A stretch of 64,000 nt of DNA from Brumimicrobium aurantiacum (GCF_003402975.1 NZ_QURB01000009.1:124001-188000); one strand, 5' to 3'. Positions 36,337 through 45,717 are shown, counted from the stretch's first letter. The notes: a model not told the origin generated them from the letters alone. Numbers and translations are program-made.

Positions 36337-36642
36337 ATGAGTAATAGCAAGCCTAGAGTTGTAAAAGATTATGCTAAAATTGATAAGGCCGTAAAACAGC
36401 AAATCAAATTAAATTACCCTGAAGGGTTTGAAGGTAATCTAATCAAGTTTAAGAATAAAGAAGGGAATACTGTTAGTGCATTGCCTTTTGAAACTGAGGA
36501 TTATTATTACTTGGTTCGAATGACAGTTAGTCAAGCTCAAGAAATTATTGAAGATGATGATGATTATGATGATGACGGATTCTTAAAAGAAGATATTAAA
36601 GAAGAATACGAAGATGACTCTATTAATGAAGAGTTTGAATAG
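36337..36642 (+). CDS. Small acidic protein of unknown function
   Basis: 101 residues. A basic first half (KPRVVKDYAKIDKAVKQQIKLNYPEGFEG) is followed by a possible small beta fold (IKFKNKEGNTVSALPFETEDYYYLVRM). The tail is very acidic (EDDDDYDDDGFLKEDIKEEYEDD). No signal peptide or membrane segment, so cytoplasmic. I do not recognise a named family, though short proteins of this kind occur across Bacteroidota. The queuosine-precursor transporter gene follows 36 bases later on the same strand, so co-transcription is likely. Confidence 0.7.
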   Translation: MSNSKPRVVKDYAKIDKAVKQQIKLNYPEGFEGNLIKFKNKEGNTVSALPFETEDYYYLVRMTVSQAQEIIEDDDDYDDDGFLKEDIKEEYEDDSINEEFE

Positions 36643-36678
36643 TGTTTTTTCTTTTGCTATTCAGCATTTAGTTTAAAG

Positions 36679-37476
36679 ATGATATATAACGAAAATGATG
36701 TAAATACATTAATAAAAAGACGACGTGAAGTCGTTTTTTTAGTTTTAACAGGACTGTTTCTAGGCTCTTTGGTGATGCTCAATATTCTAGGAGTTAGCCG
36801 ATTTATTGATTTTTCAGATTATGTTGGTATTCCAGAGGGAAGCGCCATAAGTTTTTCCCTTGCGATTGGTGTCCTCCCTTATCCGATAACCTTTTTATGT
36901 ACAGATTTTATTTCCGAAATTTATGGACGTAAAAGAGCTAATACTGTAGTCTGGGTAGGACTACTCCTTAACATCTGGGTGCTTTTTATAATATGGTTCG
37001 GTGGCTGGTTAGACGCACCAGAAACTTTACAAGCTGACGGAACTTTATCTATAGGTATAAAAGAAGGGAAAGCAGTGGTTCCCCAAGGTTATGCTTTTTA
37101 CGCCATTCGAAGTTTGGCTTTTGGAGCTACTTTAGCCTCAATGATTGCATATCTAACAGCACAATTCGTAGATGTACACATCTTCCATTTTTTAAAACGA
37201 AGAACCAAAGGAAAAAAGATGTGGTTGCGTAATAATGCTTCTACTTTAATGAGTCAATTAATAGATTCAATTGCAGTAATTTTGATAACACATTATTTCG
37301 TTAGTGGTATTCCAATCGATCCTGACAAATCAACAAACTTGCAATTGCTCTCGTTTATTATTAGTGCGTATTTGTTTAAAGCTATTGTGGCTTTAATCGA
37401 TACTGTTCCATTTTATTTCGGTTCTAAGTATTTAAAACGTTATTTAAAAGTTGAAGATGAAATCTCAGCGGATTAA
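36679..37476 (+). CDS. yhhQ: Queuosine precursor transporter (YhhQ/VUT family)
   Basis: 265 residues with about six membrane helices. The family markers are visible: FLCTDFISEIYGRKRANTVVWVG in the third to fourth helix region and LMSQLIDSIAVILITHYFVSG near the C-terminal helices. In E. coli YhhQ imports preQ0/preQ1 for queuosine synthesis. A large loop (about 110-150) is inserted between helices, as in other Bacteroidota members. Combined with folE and the pterin synthase at 5.3-6.4 kb, it bears on whether this cell makes or imports the precursor. Confidence 0.88.
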   Translation: MIYNENDVNTLIKRRREVVFLVLTGLFLGSLVMLNILGVSRFIDFSDYVGIPEGSAISFSLAIGVLPYPITFLCTDFISEIYGRKRANTVVWVGLLLNIWVLFIIWFGGWLDAPETLQADGTLSIGIKEGKAVVPQGYAFYAIRSLAFGATLASMIAYLTAQFVDVHIFHFLKRRTKGKKMWLRNNASTLMSQLIDSIAVILITHYFVSGIPIDPDKSTNLQLLSFIISAYLFKAIVALIDTVPFYFGSKYLKRYLKVEDEISAD

Positions 37477-37631
37477 TTAAGATTCCATCCGAGTTTTAAA
37501 TATAGAACTAGAAGATGTTTTAAGTATTTAACAATTGGCTTTGAAACATTTCATTTGATGTTTTGTTTGTTCTAAAGTTAATTGCAAATCATGATTTGTT
37601 TTGTTGGTTGACTAGATTAAAACTTTAAAGT

Positions 37632-38198
37632 ATGAAAAAAAATATTGAAAGATATCTTGATCAAAGTTTACTTTTATTGACTGCATTCTTTATGTTGTCG
37701 TGTAACACAGAAAACAATAACCCATTATCTGAATTTAGGGATGTCAAGCAAACAAATATTGTAATTCCACAAGGTTCTGTAAAATCAAATGTACAGGAAG
37801 ATACAATTCGAAAAATAAAAAAAACAGATGCTGAATGGAGGGCTCAACTAACAGATGAGCAATATAGAATTGTTCGTGAGGCGGGTACAGAGCAAGCGTT
37901 CACTGGAAAATATTGGAATTATAAAAAGGCAGGCGTTTATCATTGTGTGGCCTGTGACTTACCTTTATTTGAATCATCTACTAAATATAAATCAGGAACA
38001 GGTTGGCCAAGTTTTTATGCGCCGATTAATGAACAGGTAGTTACAGAAGTTGAAGATCGTTCGCATGGTTGGAGTAGAGTAGAAGTGGTGTGTACAAGAT
38101 GTAATGGTCATTTAGGACACGTTTTTGAAGATGGTCCAAAGCCAACAGGATTGAGATATTGTTTGAATTCAGCGTCCTTGAAGTTCGAAGAAAAGTAA
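37632..38198 (+). CDS. msrB: Peptide-methionine (R)-S-oxide reductase, lipoprotein form
   Basis: 188 residues. Repairs R-methionine sulfoxide in proteins. The N-terminus is a lipoprotein-type signal ending FFMLSC (Cys24), so the enzyme is predicted in the cell envelope. The MsrB domain (about 63-185) has the zinc cysteines ([10 protein letters not shown] and [12 protein letters not shown]), the GTGWPSF motif, and the catalytic Cys177 in RYCLNSASL. Envelope methionine-oxide repair is the likely role. Its stop is one base from the stop of convergent apaG. Confidence 0.94.
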   Translation: MKKNIERYLDQSLLLLTAFFMLSCNTENNNPLSEFRDVKQTNIVIPQGSVKSNVQEDTIRKIKKTDAEWRAQLTDEQYRIVREAGTEQAFTGKYWNYKKAGVYHCVACDLPLFESSTKYKSGTGWPSFYAPINEQVVTEVEDRSHGWSRVEVVCTRCNGHLGHVFEDGPKPTGLRYCLNSASLKFEEK

Positions 38199-38199
38199 A

Positions 38200-38598
38200 T
38201 TAATTGAGTTTCCCTCCGTACTCTAAAGAGAATCTAGGAACGTCTACTTTGAAATCCACTGTTTTATTCCCCTCGTCGTTAATTGTTGAAAAATTATAAT
38301 ATCCTTCCATGAATCCTAGACTCGATGATAAATCACAACCCGAAGTGTAGGTGTGTGTTTCACCTGGTTCTAAAACAGGTTGTTCGCCTATAACACCTTC
38401 TCCTTCGATTATTCTTGTTGGAGCAAGTGAATCAACAATTCTCCAATATCTTGAGATTAGTTGCACTCTGTTATGACTTAAATTTTCAATCTTAATTGAG
38501 TAATTAAAAAAGTATAAATTCTTTTTCAATTGCGTTAAATCGGATCGAAATAAAGCAGTAACAGTTATTTTTATGCCTTTAGTAATGGCGACATTCAT
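38200..38598 (-). CDS. apaG: ApaG domain protein
   Basis: 132 residues, a single fibronectin-III-like domain. Conserved strings: YFFNYSIKIENLSHNRVQLISRYWRI, GVIGEQPVLEPGETHTYTSGC and GFMEGYYNF. ApaG is linked to cobalt/magnesium handling in enterobacteria by old genetic work, and its biochemical role is not settled. Monocistronic on the minus strand. Divergent from nqrA, with 226 bases between the starts. Confidence 0.93.
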   Translation of the reverse strand: MNVAITKGIKITVTALFRSDLTQLKKNLYFFNYSIKIENLSHNRVQLISRYWRIVDSLAPTRIIEGEGVIGEQPVLEPGETHTYTSGCDLSSSLGFMEGYYNFSTINDEGNKTVDFKVDVPRFSLEYGGKLN

Positions 38599-38786
38599 GA
38601 TGCAAAATTTAATTTGTAATTAAAGATTAGGTTAAATTACTGAATAAAAATAAGAATTTGAGTTGAAACATCAAATTATTTGGGTTATCAACGTCGAATC
38701 CTATGTTTTATTATTTAGAACCAGTCTAAATTAACACTCTCTCATTCTAAAGCATTCTTAACTGCTCCTAAATTCCAACAAATTTA

Positions 38787-38794
38787 TATTTTTG
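38787..38794 (+). promoter_or_regulatory. Probable -7 box (TATTTTTG) for the nqr operon
   Basis: TATTTTTG ends 30 bases before the nqrA ATG at 38825. The -33 region lacks a good TTTG. Confidence 0.45.
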
Positions 38795-38824
38795 TGTCCT
38801 ACAAAATTAAATGTCTATATAAAC

Positions 38825-40186
38825 ATGTCAAAGGCGGTTAGACTTAAAAAAGGACTTGATATCAAGTTGCTCGGTGAAGCCGACCAGGTTAAAGTTGAGG
38901 CGAAAAGCCCAACGATGGTCGCATTAAAACCTTCTGATTTTCATGGATTAGTTCCAAAAGTCGTTCTAAAAGAAGGAGAAAAGGTAAAACGTGGTGAAGT
39001 CGTGTTTTACGATAAATACAACAAGGATGTAAAGTTTGTATCCCCAGTAGCAGGGACCATCTCAGAGATTTTGAGAGGTGAGAAAAGACGTATTTTAGAA
39101 GTACGTATTTCTGTTGCTGCTGAAGATGAAGCTGTACAGGTAGAACCAGTTGATCCATCCTCTATAGAGAGAGATGAGATTAAATCTATCATGTTAGCGA
39201 ACGGACTTTGGCCATTTGTAAAACAACGTCCATTGGATAAAATTGCTGATCCAGCAGTTACTCCAAAATCAATATTTATTTCAGCGTTTGATTCTGCTCC
39301 TTTAGCACCAGACTATGACTTTATATTGCATGGACAAGGTCAGTTTTTCCAACACGGTTTAAATGCGTTAGCAAAGTTAACGGATGGAAAAGTAAACCTT
39401 ACTTTAAACGGTAAAGGTTCTCCTGATGAGTGTTTTCAAAATGCTAAAAATGTTGAAATCAACAAGATTTCAGGGAAGCATCCAGCAGGAAATGTTGGAA
39501 CTCAAATTCATCATTTCGATCCTATTGATAAAGGGGAGTTTGTTTTTACATTGAATCCACAAGATGTTGTTACTATCGGTAAATTCTTTGCTGAAGGTAA
39601 GTTTGATGCATCAAGAATTGTTGCGTTAACGGGGTCAGAGGCTGATTCTAGAAAATATTATAAAACTGTAATAGGTGCGAACGTTAATACAATTGTTGAA
39701 GGTAATTTAACAAATGATAATGTTCGTGTCATTAGTGGTAACGCTTTAACAGGTGAAGCCATTGGTGCAGATGGATACCTAGGATTTTATGATGCTCAAA
39801 TAACTGTATTACCTGAAGGAGATGACTATAAGTTTTTCTTATCAGAAGGATGGTTGTCACCTGGTTTCGATAAATATTCAGCAAATCGTTTATTCCCAAC
39901 TTGGTTAATGCCAAATAAGAGAAAGCGTTTAGATACAAACCTTAATGGTGAGGAACGTGGATTTGTTGTTACTGGTGAAATGGAAAGAGTATTGCCATTT
40001 GATATATTACCAATGCAATTAATCAAAGCAATTATGGTAAATGATATTGATGCAATGGAGCAATTAGGTATCTATGAGATAGCACCTGAGGACTTCGCAT
40101 TGTGTGAGTATGTTTGTACATCTAAAATAGACATTCAGGAAAAGATCCGTGAAGGTTTAGATGTGATCGAAGAAGAATGCATGTAA
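38825..40186 (+). CDS. nqrA: Na(+)-translocating NADH-quinone reductase subunit A
   Basis: About 453 residues from ATG 38825 (MSKAVRLKKGLDIKLLGEAD). An in-frame TTG at 38792 would add 11 residues and falls at the -7 box, so I reject it. A peripheral cytoplasmic subunit of the respiratory sodium pump, implicated in quinone interaction. Typical features are the lipoyl-like N-terminal region (LKEGEKVKRGEVVFYDKYN) and the C-terminal LPMQLIKAIMVNDIDAMEQLGIYEI plus ALCEYVCTSKIDIQ. First of six contiguous nqr genes. Confidence 0.96.
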   Translation: MSKAVRLKKGLDIKLLGEADQVKVEAKSPTMVALKPSDFHGLVPKVVLKEGEKVKRGEVVFYDKYNKDVKFVSPVAGTISEILRGEKRRILEVRISVAAEDEAVQVEPVDPSSIERDEIKSIMLANGLWPFVKQRPLDKIADPAVTPKSIFISAFDSAPLAPDYDFILHGQGQFFQHGLNALAKLTDGKVNLTLNGKGSPDECFQNAKNVEINKISGKHPAGNVGTQIHHFDPIDKGEFVFTLNPQDVVTIGKFFAEGKFDASRIVALTGSEADSRKYYKTVIGANVNTIVEGNLTNDNVRVISGNALTGEAIGADGYLGFYDAQITVLPEGDDYKFFLSEGWLSPGFDKYSANRLFPTWLMPNKRKRLDTNLNGEERGFVVTGEMERVLPFDILPMQLIKAIMVNDIDAMEQLGIYEIAPEDFALCEYVCTSKIDIQEKIREGLDVIEEECM

Positions 40187-40211
40187 GTGTTAAATTATAA
40201 ATTTTAGGAAA

Positions 40212-41489
40212 TTGAAAGCATTAAAAAAAGTCATTCAAAATCTTGACCCAAAGTTTGAGAAGGGTGGTAAGTGGGAGAAAATGTATCCACTTTATGAAAC
40301 ACTCTCAACTTTTTTGTTTACGCCAAAACACGTAACAAAGAAAGGGGCACATATTCGTGACGGAGTTGATTTAAAGCGTACCATGTTTATGGTAGTTATC
40401 GCAATGATTCCGGCTTTGTTGTTTGGTATATACAATACAGGACACTGGCATTACGAATTACAATCTTATTTGAATCCAGAACAATATGGCGCTTATAGTG
40501 ACTATTTAACTGGGTTTGGAGATAAAGTAGTATATGGATTATTTCAAGTATTACCACTTGTTATTGTTTCATACGGAGTTGGTTTAGCAATCGAGTTCAT
40601 ATTTGGATTTGTTCGTGGACATGGTCTTCACGAAGGATTCTTAGTATCAGGGATGTTAATTCCTTTAATAATGCCTGCTGATGTTCCATTATGGATGGTA
40701 GGTGTAGCAACAGCTTTTGCTGTAGTTATCGGTAAAGAGGTATTTGGTGGTACAGGAATGAACATCGTTAATATCGCTTTAACAGCGCGTGCGTTCTTAT
40801 TCTTTGCTTATCCAACTGCTATGTCAGGAGATAAGGTATGGAAATCAGGAACAACTGATGTTATTGCCGCAAACGACGGTATTTTACCTGATGGAGCTTC
40901 AGGTGCGACAGCACTAGGTGATTTAGCTTCATTTGTTGGTGATGCACCTGTAGTAGCAGGAGAAACCATCGCTGAAAACGCTTCAAGCGCTGAGTTAATT
41001 CAGAAATTTGAAGGAGCTTATGATCCATTACACGCAATTATTGGAATGATCCCTGGTTCAGTTGGAGAAACTTCAATGATCGCTATTTTACTAGGAGCTG
41101 GTTTATTATTGTATACCGGAGTTGCTTCTTGGAGAATTATCCTTTCTTTCTTTGCAGGTGGATTCGTATTTGGTTTATTAATGAACCTAATTGGAGCTAA
41201 TGCTTATATGGATTTACCAGCTTATTACCATTTAATCATAGGAGGTTTTGCTTTTGGTGCAGTATTTATGGCAACAGATCCTGTTACAGCATCACAAACT
41301 CAATATGGTAAGTTATGGTATGGATTCTTAGGTGGAGGTTTAGCGGTATTGATCCGTGTATTGAACCCTGCATATCCTGAAGGAGTAATGTTAGCAATCT
41401 TGTTTATGAACATTATGGCACCATTAATTGACCATTATGTAGTTCAAGCAAATATTTCTAGACGTAAAAAACGATTTAAAACAGCTTAG
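40212..41489 (+). CDS. nqrB: Na(+)-translocating NADH-quinone reductase subunit B
   Basis: 425 residues, about ten membrane helices. The covalent FMN site is present as SGAT with Thr233. GHGLHEGFLVSGMLIPLIMPADVPLW and GGTGMNIVNIALTARAFLFFAYP are conserved. The start is TTG at 40212, preceded by an AGGA at 40207-40210, one of the few Shine-Dalgarno-like sequences in the window; no ATG start is available near it. NqrB carries FMN and riboflavin and forms much of the sodium path. Confidence 0.96.
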   Translation: MKALKKVIQNLDPKFEKGGKWEKMYPLYETLSTFLFTPKHVTKKGAHIRDGVDLKRTMFMVVIAMIPALLFGIYNTGHWHYELQSYLNPEQYGAYSDYLTGFGDKVVYGLFQVLPLVIVSYGVGLAIEFIFGFVRGHGLHEGFLVSGMLIPLIMPADVPLWMVGVATAFAVVIGKEVFGGTGMNIVNIALTARAFLFFAYPTAMSGDKVWKSGTTDVIAANDGILPDGASGATALGDLASFVGDAPVVAGETIAENASSAELIQKFEGAYDPLHAIIGMIPGSVGETSMIAILLGAGLLLYTGVASWRIILSFFAGGFVFGLLMNLIGANAYMDLPAYYHLIIGGFAFGAVFMATDPVTASQTQYGKLWYGFLGGGLAVLIRVLNPAYPEGVMLAILFMNIMAPLIDHYVVQANISRRKKRFKTA

Positions 41490-41491
41490 TA

Positions 41492-42211
41492 ATGAAGGTT
41501 AATAAAGACGGAAACGGTTATACTTTTGCCTTTTCAATTATATTGGTTATAGTTGTAGGTGTGATTTTGTCATCACTTTCAATTGGATTAAAACCATTGA
41601 AGAAAGCAAATGTAGAGGTAAAAAAGAAAATGAGTATTTTATCAGCGTTAGGTGTTGAATCAACACGTAAGGATGGAAGCGATAAATACGAAAAATACAT
41701 AAAAGACAGTTATGTAATTTCTCACAATGGAGTTTTACAAGAGAATCTACCAGAGGAAAAGCAAGCATTTAGTTTGGATGTGCAAAAGCAATTCAGAGAT
41801 AAAACAATCAAAGTTGAAGATAGATTATATCCAATTTTTGAAGCGGAGAAAGACGGAACGACATTGTTTGTTTTGCCAGTAGTAGGTAAAGGACTTTGGG
41901 GACCAATTTGGGGATTCGTTGCTTTGGCTGATGATTATGAAACTATTGTAGGTACGTCATTTGATCATAAAGGTGAAACTCCTGGTTTAGGTGCAGAAAT
42001 TGCACAAAGTTTCTTTGAGGATCGTTATATCGATGAAAAAATCGCAATTAATGGTTCATTTACTCCAATTAGTGTAGTTCAAAACGGTTCTGGTTTTGAA
42101 GACCAAAAAGTAGATGGAATTACTGGAGGTACTATTACTTCTAAAGGAGTCGAGAAAATGGTAAACGAGACCATGGAAGTTTATTATAAATATTTCAGTA
42201 AAAACAAATAA
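41492..42211 (+). CDS. nqrC: Na(+)-translocating NADH-quinone reductase subunit C
   Basis: 239 residues. One N-terminal membrane helix (about 8-30), then a periplasmic FMN-binding domain. The covalent FMN attachment motif reads TGGT with Thr214 (DGITGGTITSKGV), preceded by GLGAEIAQSFFEDRY. FMN is attached by ApbE, which is not encoded here. Two bases separate it from nqrB and four from nqrD. Confidence 0.96.
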   Translation: MKVNKDGNGYTFAFSIILVIVVGVILSSLSIGLKPLKKANVEVKKKMSILSALGVESTRKDGSDKYEKYIKDSYVISHNGVLQENLPEEKQAFSLDVQKQFRDKTIKVEDRLYPIFEAEKDGTTLFVLPVVGKGLWGPIWGFVALADDYETIVGTSFDHKGETPGLGAEIAQSFFEDRYIDEKIAINGSFTPISVVQNGSGFEDQKVDGITGGTITSKGVEKMVNETMEVYYKYFSKNK

Positions 42212-42215
42212 TACA

Positions 42216-42905
42216 ATGAGCACAACTGAAGAAAAAGTAAAAGCTCCAAAAGAGCCATTGTTCTCTAAAAAGAACAAGAGATTAATCACAGACCCTTTAT
42301 CGGATAACAATCCTATTACCATTCAGGTACTTGGTATTTGTTCTGCTTTAGCTATCACAGTTCAAGTTGAGCAAGCTTTTTGGATGTCGGTATCGGTTAT
42401 TTTTGTAATGGTTTTTGGTAACCTTATTGTATCGTTACTAAGAAACTTGATTCCTTCACGAGTTCGTATTATCGTACAGCTTGTTATTGTAGCCTCACTT
42501 GTAATTATTGTAAATGAATGTCTGCAGGCCTTTGTACCTGATGTATCAGAAAAACTTTCTGTATTCGTTGGGTTGATTATTACAAATTGTATTATCATGG
42601 GACGTTTTGAAGCATTTGCTATGTCAAACAAACCTTTCCCTTCTATTTTGGATGCAGTAGGTAATGCAATTGGTTATGCTTGGATCTTGGTATTGGTTGC
42701 TTTGATTCGTGAGGTATTCGGTTCAGGAAAAATCTGGGGTGCAGCCATCTTTGGTAATAACCTTCCAGGTGAAGAAAGCGGACTTTACGCATTGGGTTAT
42801 GTAAATAATAATATGATGATTTTGCCTCCAATGGCCTTAATCGTTGTAGGTGTTATTATCTGGATCCAACGTACAAGAAATAAAGATTTAGTTGAAGAAC
42901 ATTAA
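42216..42905 (+). CDS. nqrD: Na(+)-translocating NADH-quinone reductase subunit D
   Basis: 229 residues, six membrane helices. The half-repeat hallmark with the intramembrane cysteine is LIITNCIIMGRFEAFAM. Paralogous to NqrE and to RnfE. The N-terminus KAPKEPLFSKKNKRLITDPLSDNNPITIQVLGICSALA is typical. Together with NqrE it frames the intramembrane iron-sulfur site. Confidence 0.96.
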   Translation: MSTTEEKVKAPKEPLFSKKNKRLITDPLSDNNPITIQVLGICSALAITVQVEQAFWMSVSVIFVMVFGNLIVSLLRNLIPSRVRIIVQLVIVASLVIIVNECLQAFVPDVSEKLSVFVGLIITNCIIMGRFEAFAMSNKPFPSILDAVGNAIGYAWILVLVALIREVFGSGKIWGAAIFGNNLPGEESGLYALGYVNNNMMILPPMALIVVGVIIWIQRTRNKDLVEEH

Positions 42906-42925
42906 TAAGAGATAAGATATAAATT

Positions 42926-43639
42926 ATGGAAAGTACATTAGATATATTCGTAAAGGCGATTTTTACAGAAAATATGATTTTCGCCTATTTCCTAGGAATG
43001 TGTTCTTATTTAGCTGTATCAAAAACAGTTAAAACGGGAGTTGGTCTTGGACTTGCAGTAATATTCGTATTGGTTGTTACTGTACCGATGAACTATTTAT
43101 TAGAAAATTATGTGTTGAAAGAAGGAGCATTGACTTGGTTAAATCCAGAGTATGGTTTGAGTGGTTCAAAAACTATTGATTTGAGCTTTTTATCTTTCAT
43201 TATGTTTATTGCAGTAGTTGCTTCAATCGTTCAGCTGGTAGAGATGCTTGTTGAGAAATTTGCACCTACTTTATATGGAGCATTAGGAATCTTCTTACCG
43301 TTGATCGCCGTAAACTGTTCTATTCTTGGTGGAGCATTGTTTATGCAAGATCGTCAATACTCAACAATTTTAGATGCAACTTCATTTGCATTTGGTTCAG
43401 GTATTGGATGGTTTATAGCTATCGTTTCATTGGCTGCAATACGTGAAAAAATCCGTTATTCAAATGTTCCACCTGCATTAAGAGGTTTAGGAATTACTTT
43501 TATCGTAACAGGATTGATGGGTATTGCTTTCATGAGTTTTATGGGAGTAGAATACGGAAAGAAAAAAGATAGTAAAACAAATACTATCAGTGGAGGAGCA
43601 GTTGAAACTTCTCAAATTATTAATGATATAAAACAATAG
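42926..43639 (+). CDS. nqrE: Na(+)-translocating NADH-quinone reductase subunit E
   Basis: 237 residues, six membrane helices. The conserved cysteines are in FLGMCSYLAVSKTVKT and LIAVNCSILGGALFMQDR. A C-terminal extension after the last helix (KKKDSKTNTISGGAVETSQ) is longer than in Vibrio. Twenty bases after nqrD. Confidence 0.96.
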   Translation: MESTLDIFVKAIFTENMIFAYFLGMCSYLAVSKTVKTGVGLGLAVIFVLVVTVPMNYLLENYVLKEGALTWLNPEYGLSGSKTIDLSFLSFIMFIAVVASIVQLVEMLVEKFAPTLYGALGIFLPLIAVNCSILGGALFMQDRQYSTILDATSFAFGSGIGWFIAIVSLAAIREKIRYSNVPPALRGLGITFIVTGLMGIAFMSFMGVEYGKKKDSKTNTISGGAVETSQIINDIKQ

Positions 43640-43643
43640 AATA

Positions 43644-44942
43644 ATGGGTTTATCAATTTTAATTACGGTAGTATTCTTCTTAGCGGTAATTTTATTGTTG
43701 GTTTCGATGTTGCTTTTTGTGAAAGCAAAGTTGTCTCCTTCAGGAAAAATTAAAATTACAATTAACGGAGAAAAAGAACTAGAAGTAGACGGTGGAGGAA
43801 CTCTATTGAGTACTCTTGGAACCAATGGAATCTTTTTACCTTCAGCTTGTGGAGGTGGTGGTACTTGTGTTCAATGTACTTGTCAAGTTCATGAAGGAGG
43901 AGGAAGTATTCTTCCAACTGAGGAACCACATTTCTCAAGAAAAGAAATTAAGGAAAACTTTAGATTGGGTTGCCAGGTTAAGGTAAAGGAAGATATGCAA
44001 ATTGAAGTTCCAGAAGAAGTTCTTGGAATTAAAGAATGGGAAGCGAAAGTTGTCTCAAACTACAATGTTGCTTCTTTTATTAAGGAATTTATTGTTGAAA
44101 TTCCTGAAGACATGGATTATAAAGCAGGTGGATATATTCAGATTCGTATTCCTCACTGTGTAGTAGACTTCAAAACAATGGATGTAACTGCACATCCTGA
44201 AGATCACCCAGGTCAACCAGATAAATTTAAGGCAGAATGGGATAAGTTTAAATTATGGCCTCTTCAAATGAAAAATAATGAAGATACTGTGAGAGCTTAC
44301 TCTATGGCTTCTTACCCTGCGGAAGGTAGAAGAATTATGTTGAACGTACGTATCGCTACTCCACCATTTGACCGTAAGGCAGGTGACTGGATGAAAGTGA
44401 ACCCTGGTATTGCTTCATCTTATATCTTCAACTTGAAACAAGGTGATACTGCAATTATTTCAGGACCTTATGGAGAGTTCTTCATCAATGAAGAATCAGA
44501 TGCTGAGATGTTATATATCGGAGGTGGTGCTGGAATGGCGCCAATGCGTTCTCACTTATATGAATTGTTCAAAACAATGAGAACTGACCGTAAAGTAACT
44601 TACTGGTATGGTGGTCGTTCAAGAGCAGAGTTGTTCTATATTGAGCACTTCCGTGAATTGGAGAGAGAATTCCCTAATTTCAAGTTCTACATGGTATTGT
44701 CTGAACCTTTAGAGGAAGACAACTGGAAAGTGAAAAAGGATATTCATGACGAAGAAGGTGATGGTTTCTTAGGATTCGTTCACCAGGCTGTTATTGATCA
44801 ATACTTGAAAAAACATGATGAACCAGAAGATATCGAATTTTATTTCTGTGGTCCACCATTAATGAACCAAGCTGTTCTTACAATGTGTGACGAGTGGGGT
44901 GTTCCACCAGAGAATGTATCATTTGATGATTTCGGTGGTTAA
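43644..44942 (+). CDS. nqrF: Na(+)-translocating NADH-quinone reductase subunit F
   Basis: 432 residues. The electron entry subunit: an N-terminal helix (about 3-27), a [2Fe-2S] ferredoxin domain with C-x5-C-x2-C (SACGGGGTCVQCTCQV) and RLGCQV, an FAD domain (RAYSMASYPAE) and an NADH domain (YIGGGAGMAPMRSH, YFCGPPLMNQAV). A Bacteroidota-type insertion (about 175-215, HPEDHPGQPDKF) makes it longer than the Vibrio protein. Last gene of the operon, followed by a UUCG-capped terminator. Confidence 0.97.
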   Translation: MGLSILITVVFFLAVILLLVSMLLFVKAKLSPSGKIKITINGEKELEVDGGGTLLSTLGTNGIFLPSACGGGGTCVQCTCQVHEGGGSILPTEEPHFSRKEIKENFRLGCQVKVKEDMQIEVPEEVLGIKEWEAKVVSNYNVASFIKEFIVEIPEDMDYKAGGYIQIRIPHCVVDFKTMDVTAHPEDHPGQPDKFKAEWDKFKLWPLQMKNNEDTVRAYSMASYPAEGRRIMLNVRIATPPFDRKAGDWMKVNPGIASSYIFNLKQGDTAIISGPYGEFFINEESDAEMLYIGGGAGMAPMRSHLYELFKTMRTDRKVTYWYGGRSRAELFYIEHFRELEREFPNFKFYMVLSEPLEEDNWKVKKDIHDEEGDGFLGFVHQAVIDQYLKKHDEPEDIEFYFCGPPLMNQAVLTMCDEWGVPPENVSFDDFGG

Positions 44943-44960
44943 TCAAAATCAAAATTATAC

Positions 44961-44991
44961 AAAAGCGTTTCTTCGGAAACGCTTTTTTTTT
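44961..44991 (+). terminator. UUCG-tetraloop terminator after the nqr operon
   Basis: Eleven-base-pair stem from 44961-44971 paired with 44976-44986, closed by C(TTCG)G, the extra-stable UUCG tetraloop, and followed by a T-run to 44991. Confidence 0.93.
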
Positions 44992-45035
44992 GACCACTAT
45001 TTATACTATGAGTATTCCCTCCAATATATTTAGTC

Positions 45036-45071
45036 AAAAAAAAATGAGATACAATTCAATGCATCTCATTT
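45036..45071 (-). terminator. Terminator after purE
   Basis: Stem AAATGAGAT (45042-45050) / ATCTCATTT (45063-45071). On the minus strand it is followed by a U-run (A-run at 45036-45044). Confidence 0.75.
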
Positions 45072-45097
45072 ATTAAAGTTTCTTATGAAAGAATGTA

Positions 45098-45577
45098 CTA
45101 CATATCTTTCGCTGATTCAATCACCTTTTCTTTTAATTCACCGATATATTCAACTAGTCTATCCATTAATTTAGGCTCGTTAACAGCAACAATCTTTGCT
45201 GCTAATATTCCTGCATTCTTTGCTCCATCCAAAGCAACAGTTGCTACAGGAATTCCACCTGGCATCTGTAAAATAGAAAGTACAGAGTCCCATCCATCGA
45301 TTGAGTTTCTTGATTTAATTGGAACACCAATCACTGGGAGTGGTGTTAAAGAAGCTGTCATTCCTGGTAAATGAGCTGCACCACCTGCACCGGCAATAAT
45401 TGTTTTTATGCCTCTAGTATGTGCATTTTTACCATATTCAAACATCTTTTCAGGAGTTCTATGTGCAGAAACTATGTCCATTTCATATTCAACACCTAAA
45501 TAATCTAAAATATCTGCAGCTTCCTGCATAATCGGCAAATCTGATTTGCTCCCCATTATTATTCCAACCTTCGCCAT
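45098..45577 (-). CDS. purE: N5-carboxyaminoimidazole ribonucleotide mutase
   Basis: 159 residues. Class I PurE, moving the carboxylate from N5 to C4 of the purine intermediate. Active-site motifs are IMGSKSDLPIMQEA, VSAHRTPEKMFEY and AGAGGAAHLPGMTASLTPLPVIGVP. purK is not next to it. A -7 box lies just upstream and a terminator downstream, so it is probably monocistronic. Confidence 0.96.
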   Translation of the reverse strand: MAKVGIIMGSKSDLPIMQEAADILDYLGVEYEMDIVSAHRTPEKMFEYGKNAHTRGIKTIIAGAGGAAHLPGMTASLTPLPVIGVPIKSRNSIDGWDSVLSILQMPGGIPVATVALDGAKNAGILAAKIVAVNEPKLMDRLVEYIGELKEKVIESAKDM

Positions 45578-45591
45578 AATTTGTTTTTTGG

Positions 45592-45599
45592 CAAAGATA
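45592..45599 (-). promoter_or_regulatory. Probable -7 box (TATCTTTG, minus strand) for purE
   Basis: CAAAGATA on the plus strand is TATCTTTG on the minus strand, ending 14 bases before the purE ATG at 45577. The -33 match is poor. Confidence 0.5.
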
Positions 45600-45717
45600 T
45601 ATATTTATCGTTACTGAAGCTCCAATTGAATCTTATCAATTTGGCATTCCATACATTAATTTCCGAGTACTTTATAGAATTGTTTCTAAGCAATAAGTTT
45701 TTATGACAGTATTTGTA

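Noticed and set aside
43487-43825. 112-codon minus-strand open frame across nqrE/nqrF
   Set aside because: Lies opposite two clear nqr genes and has no family resemblance.
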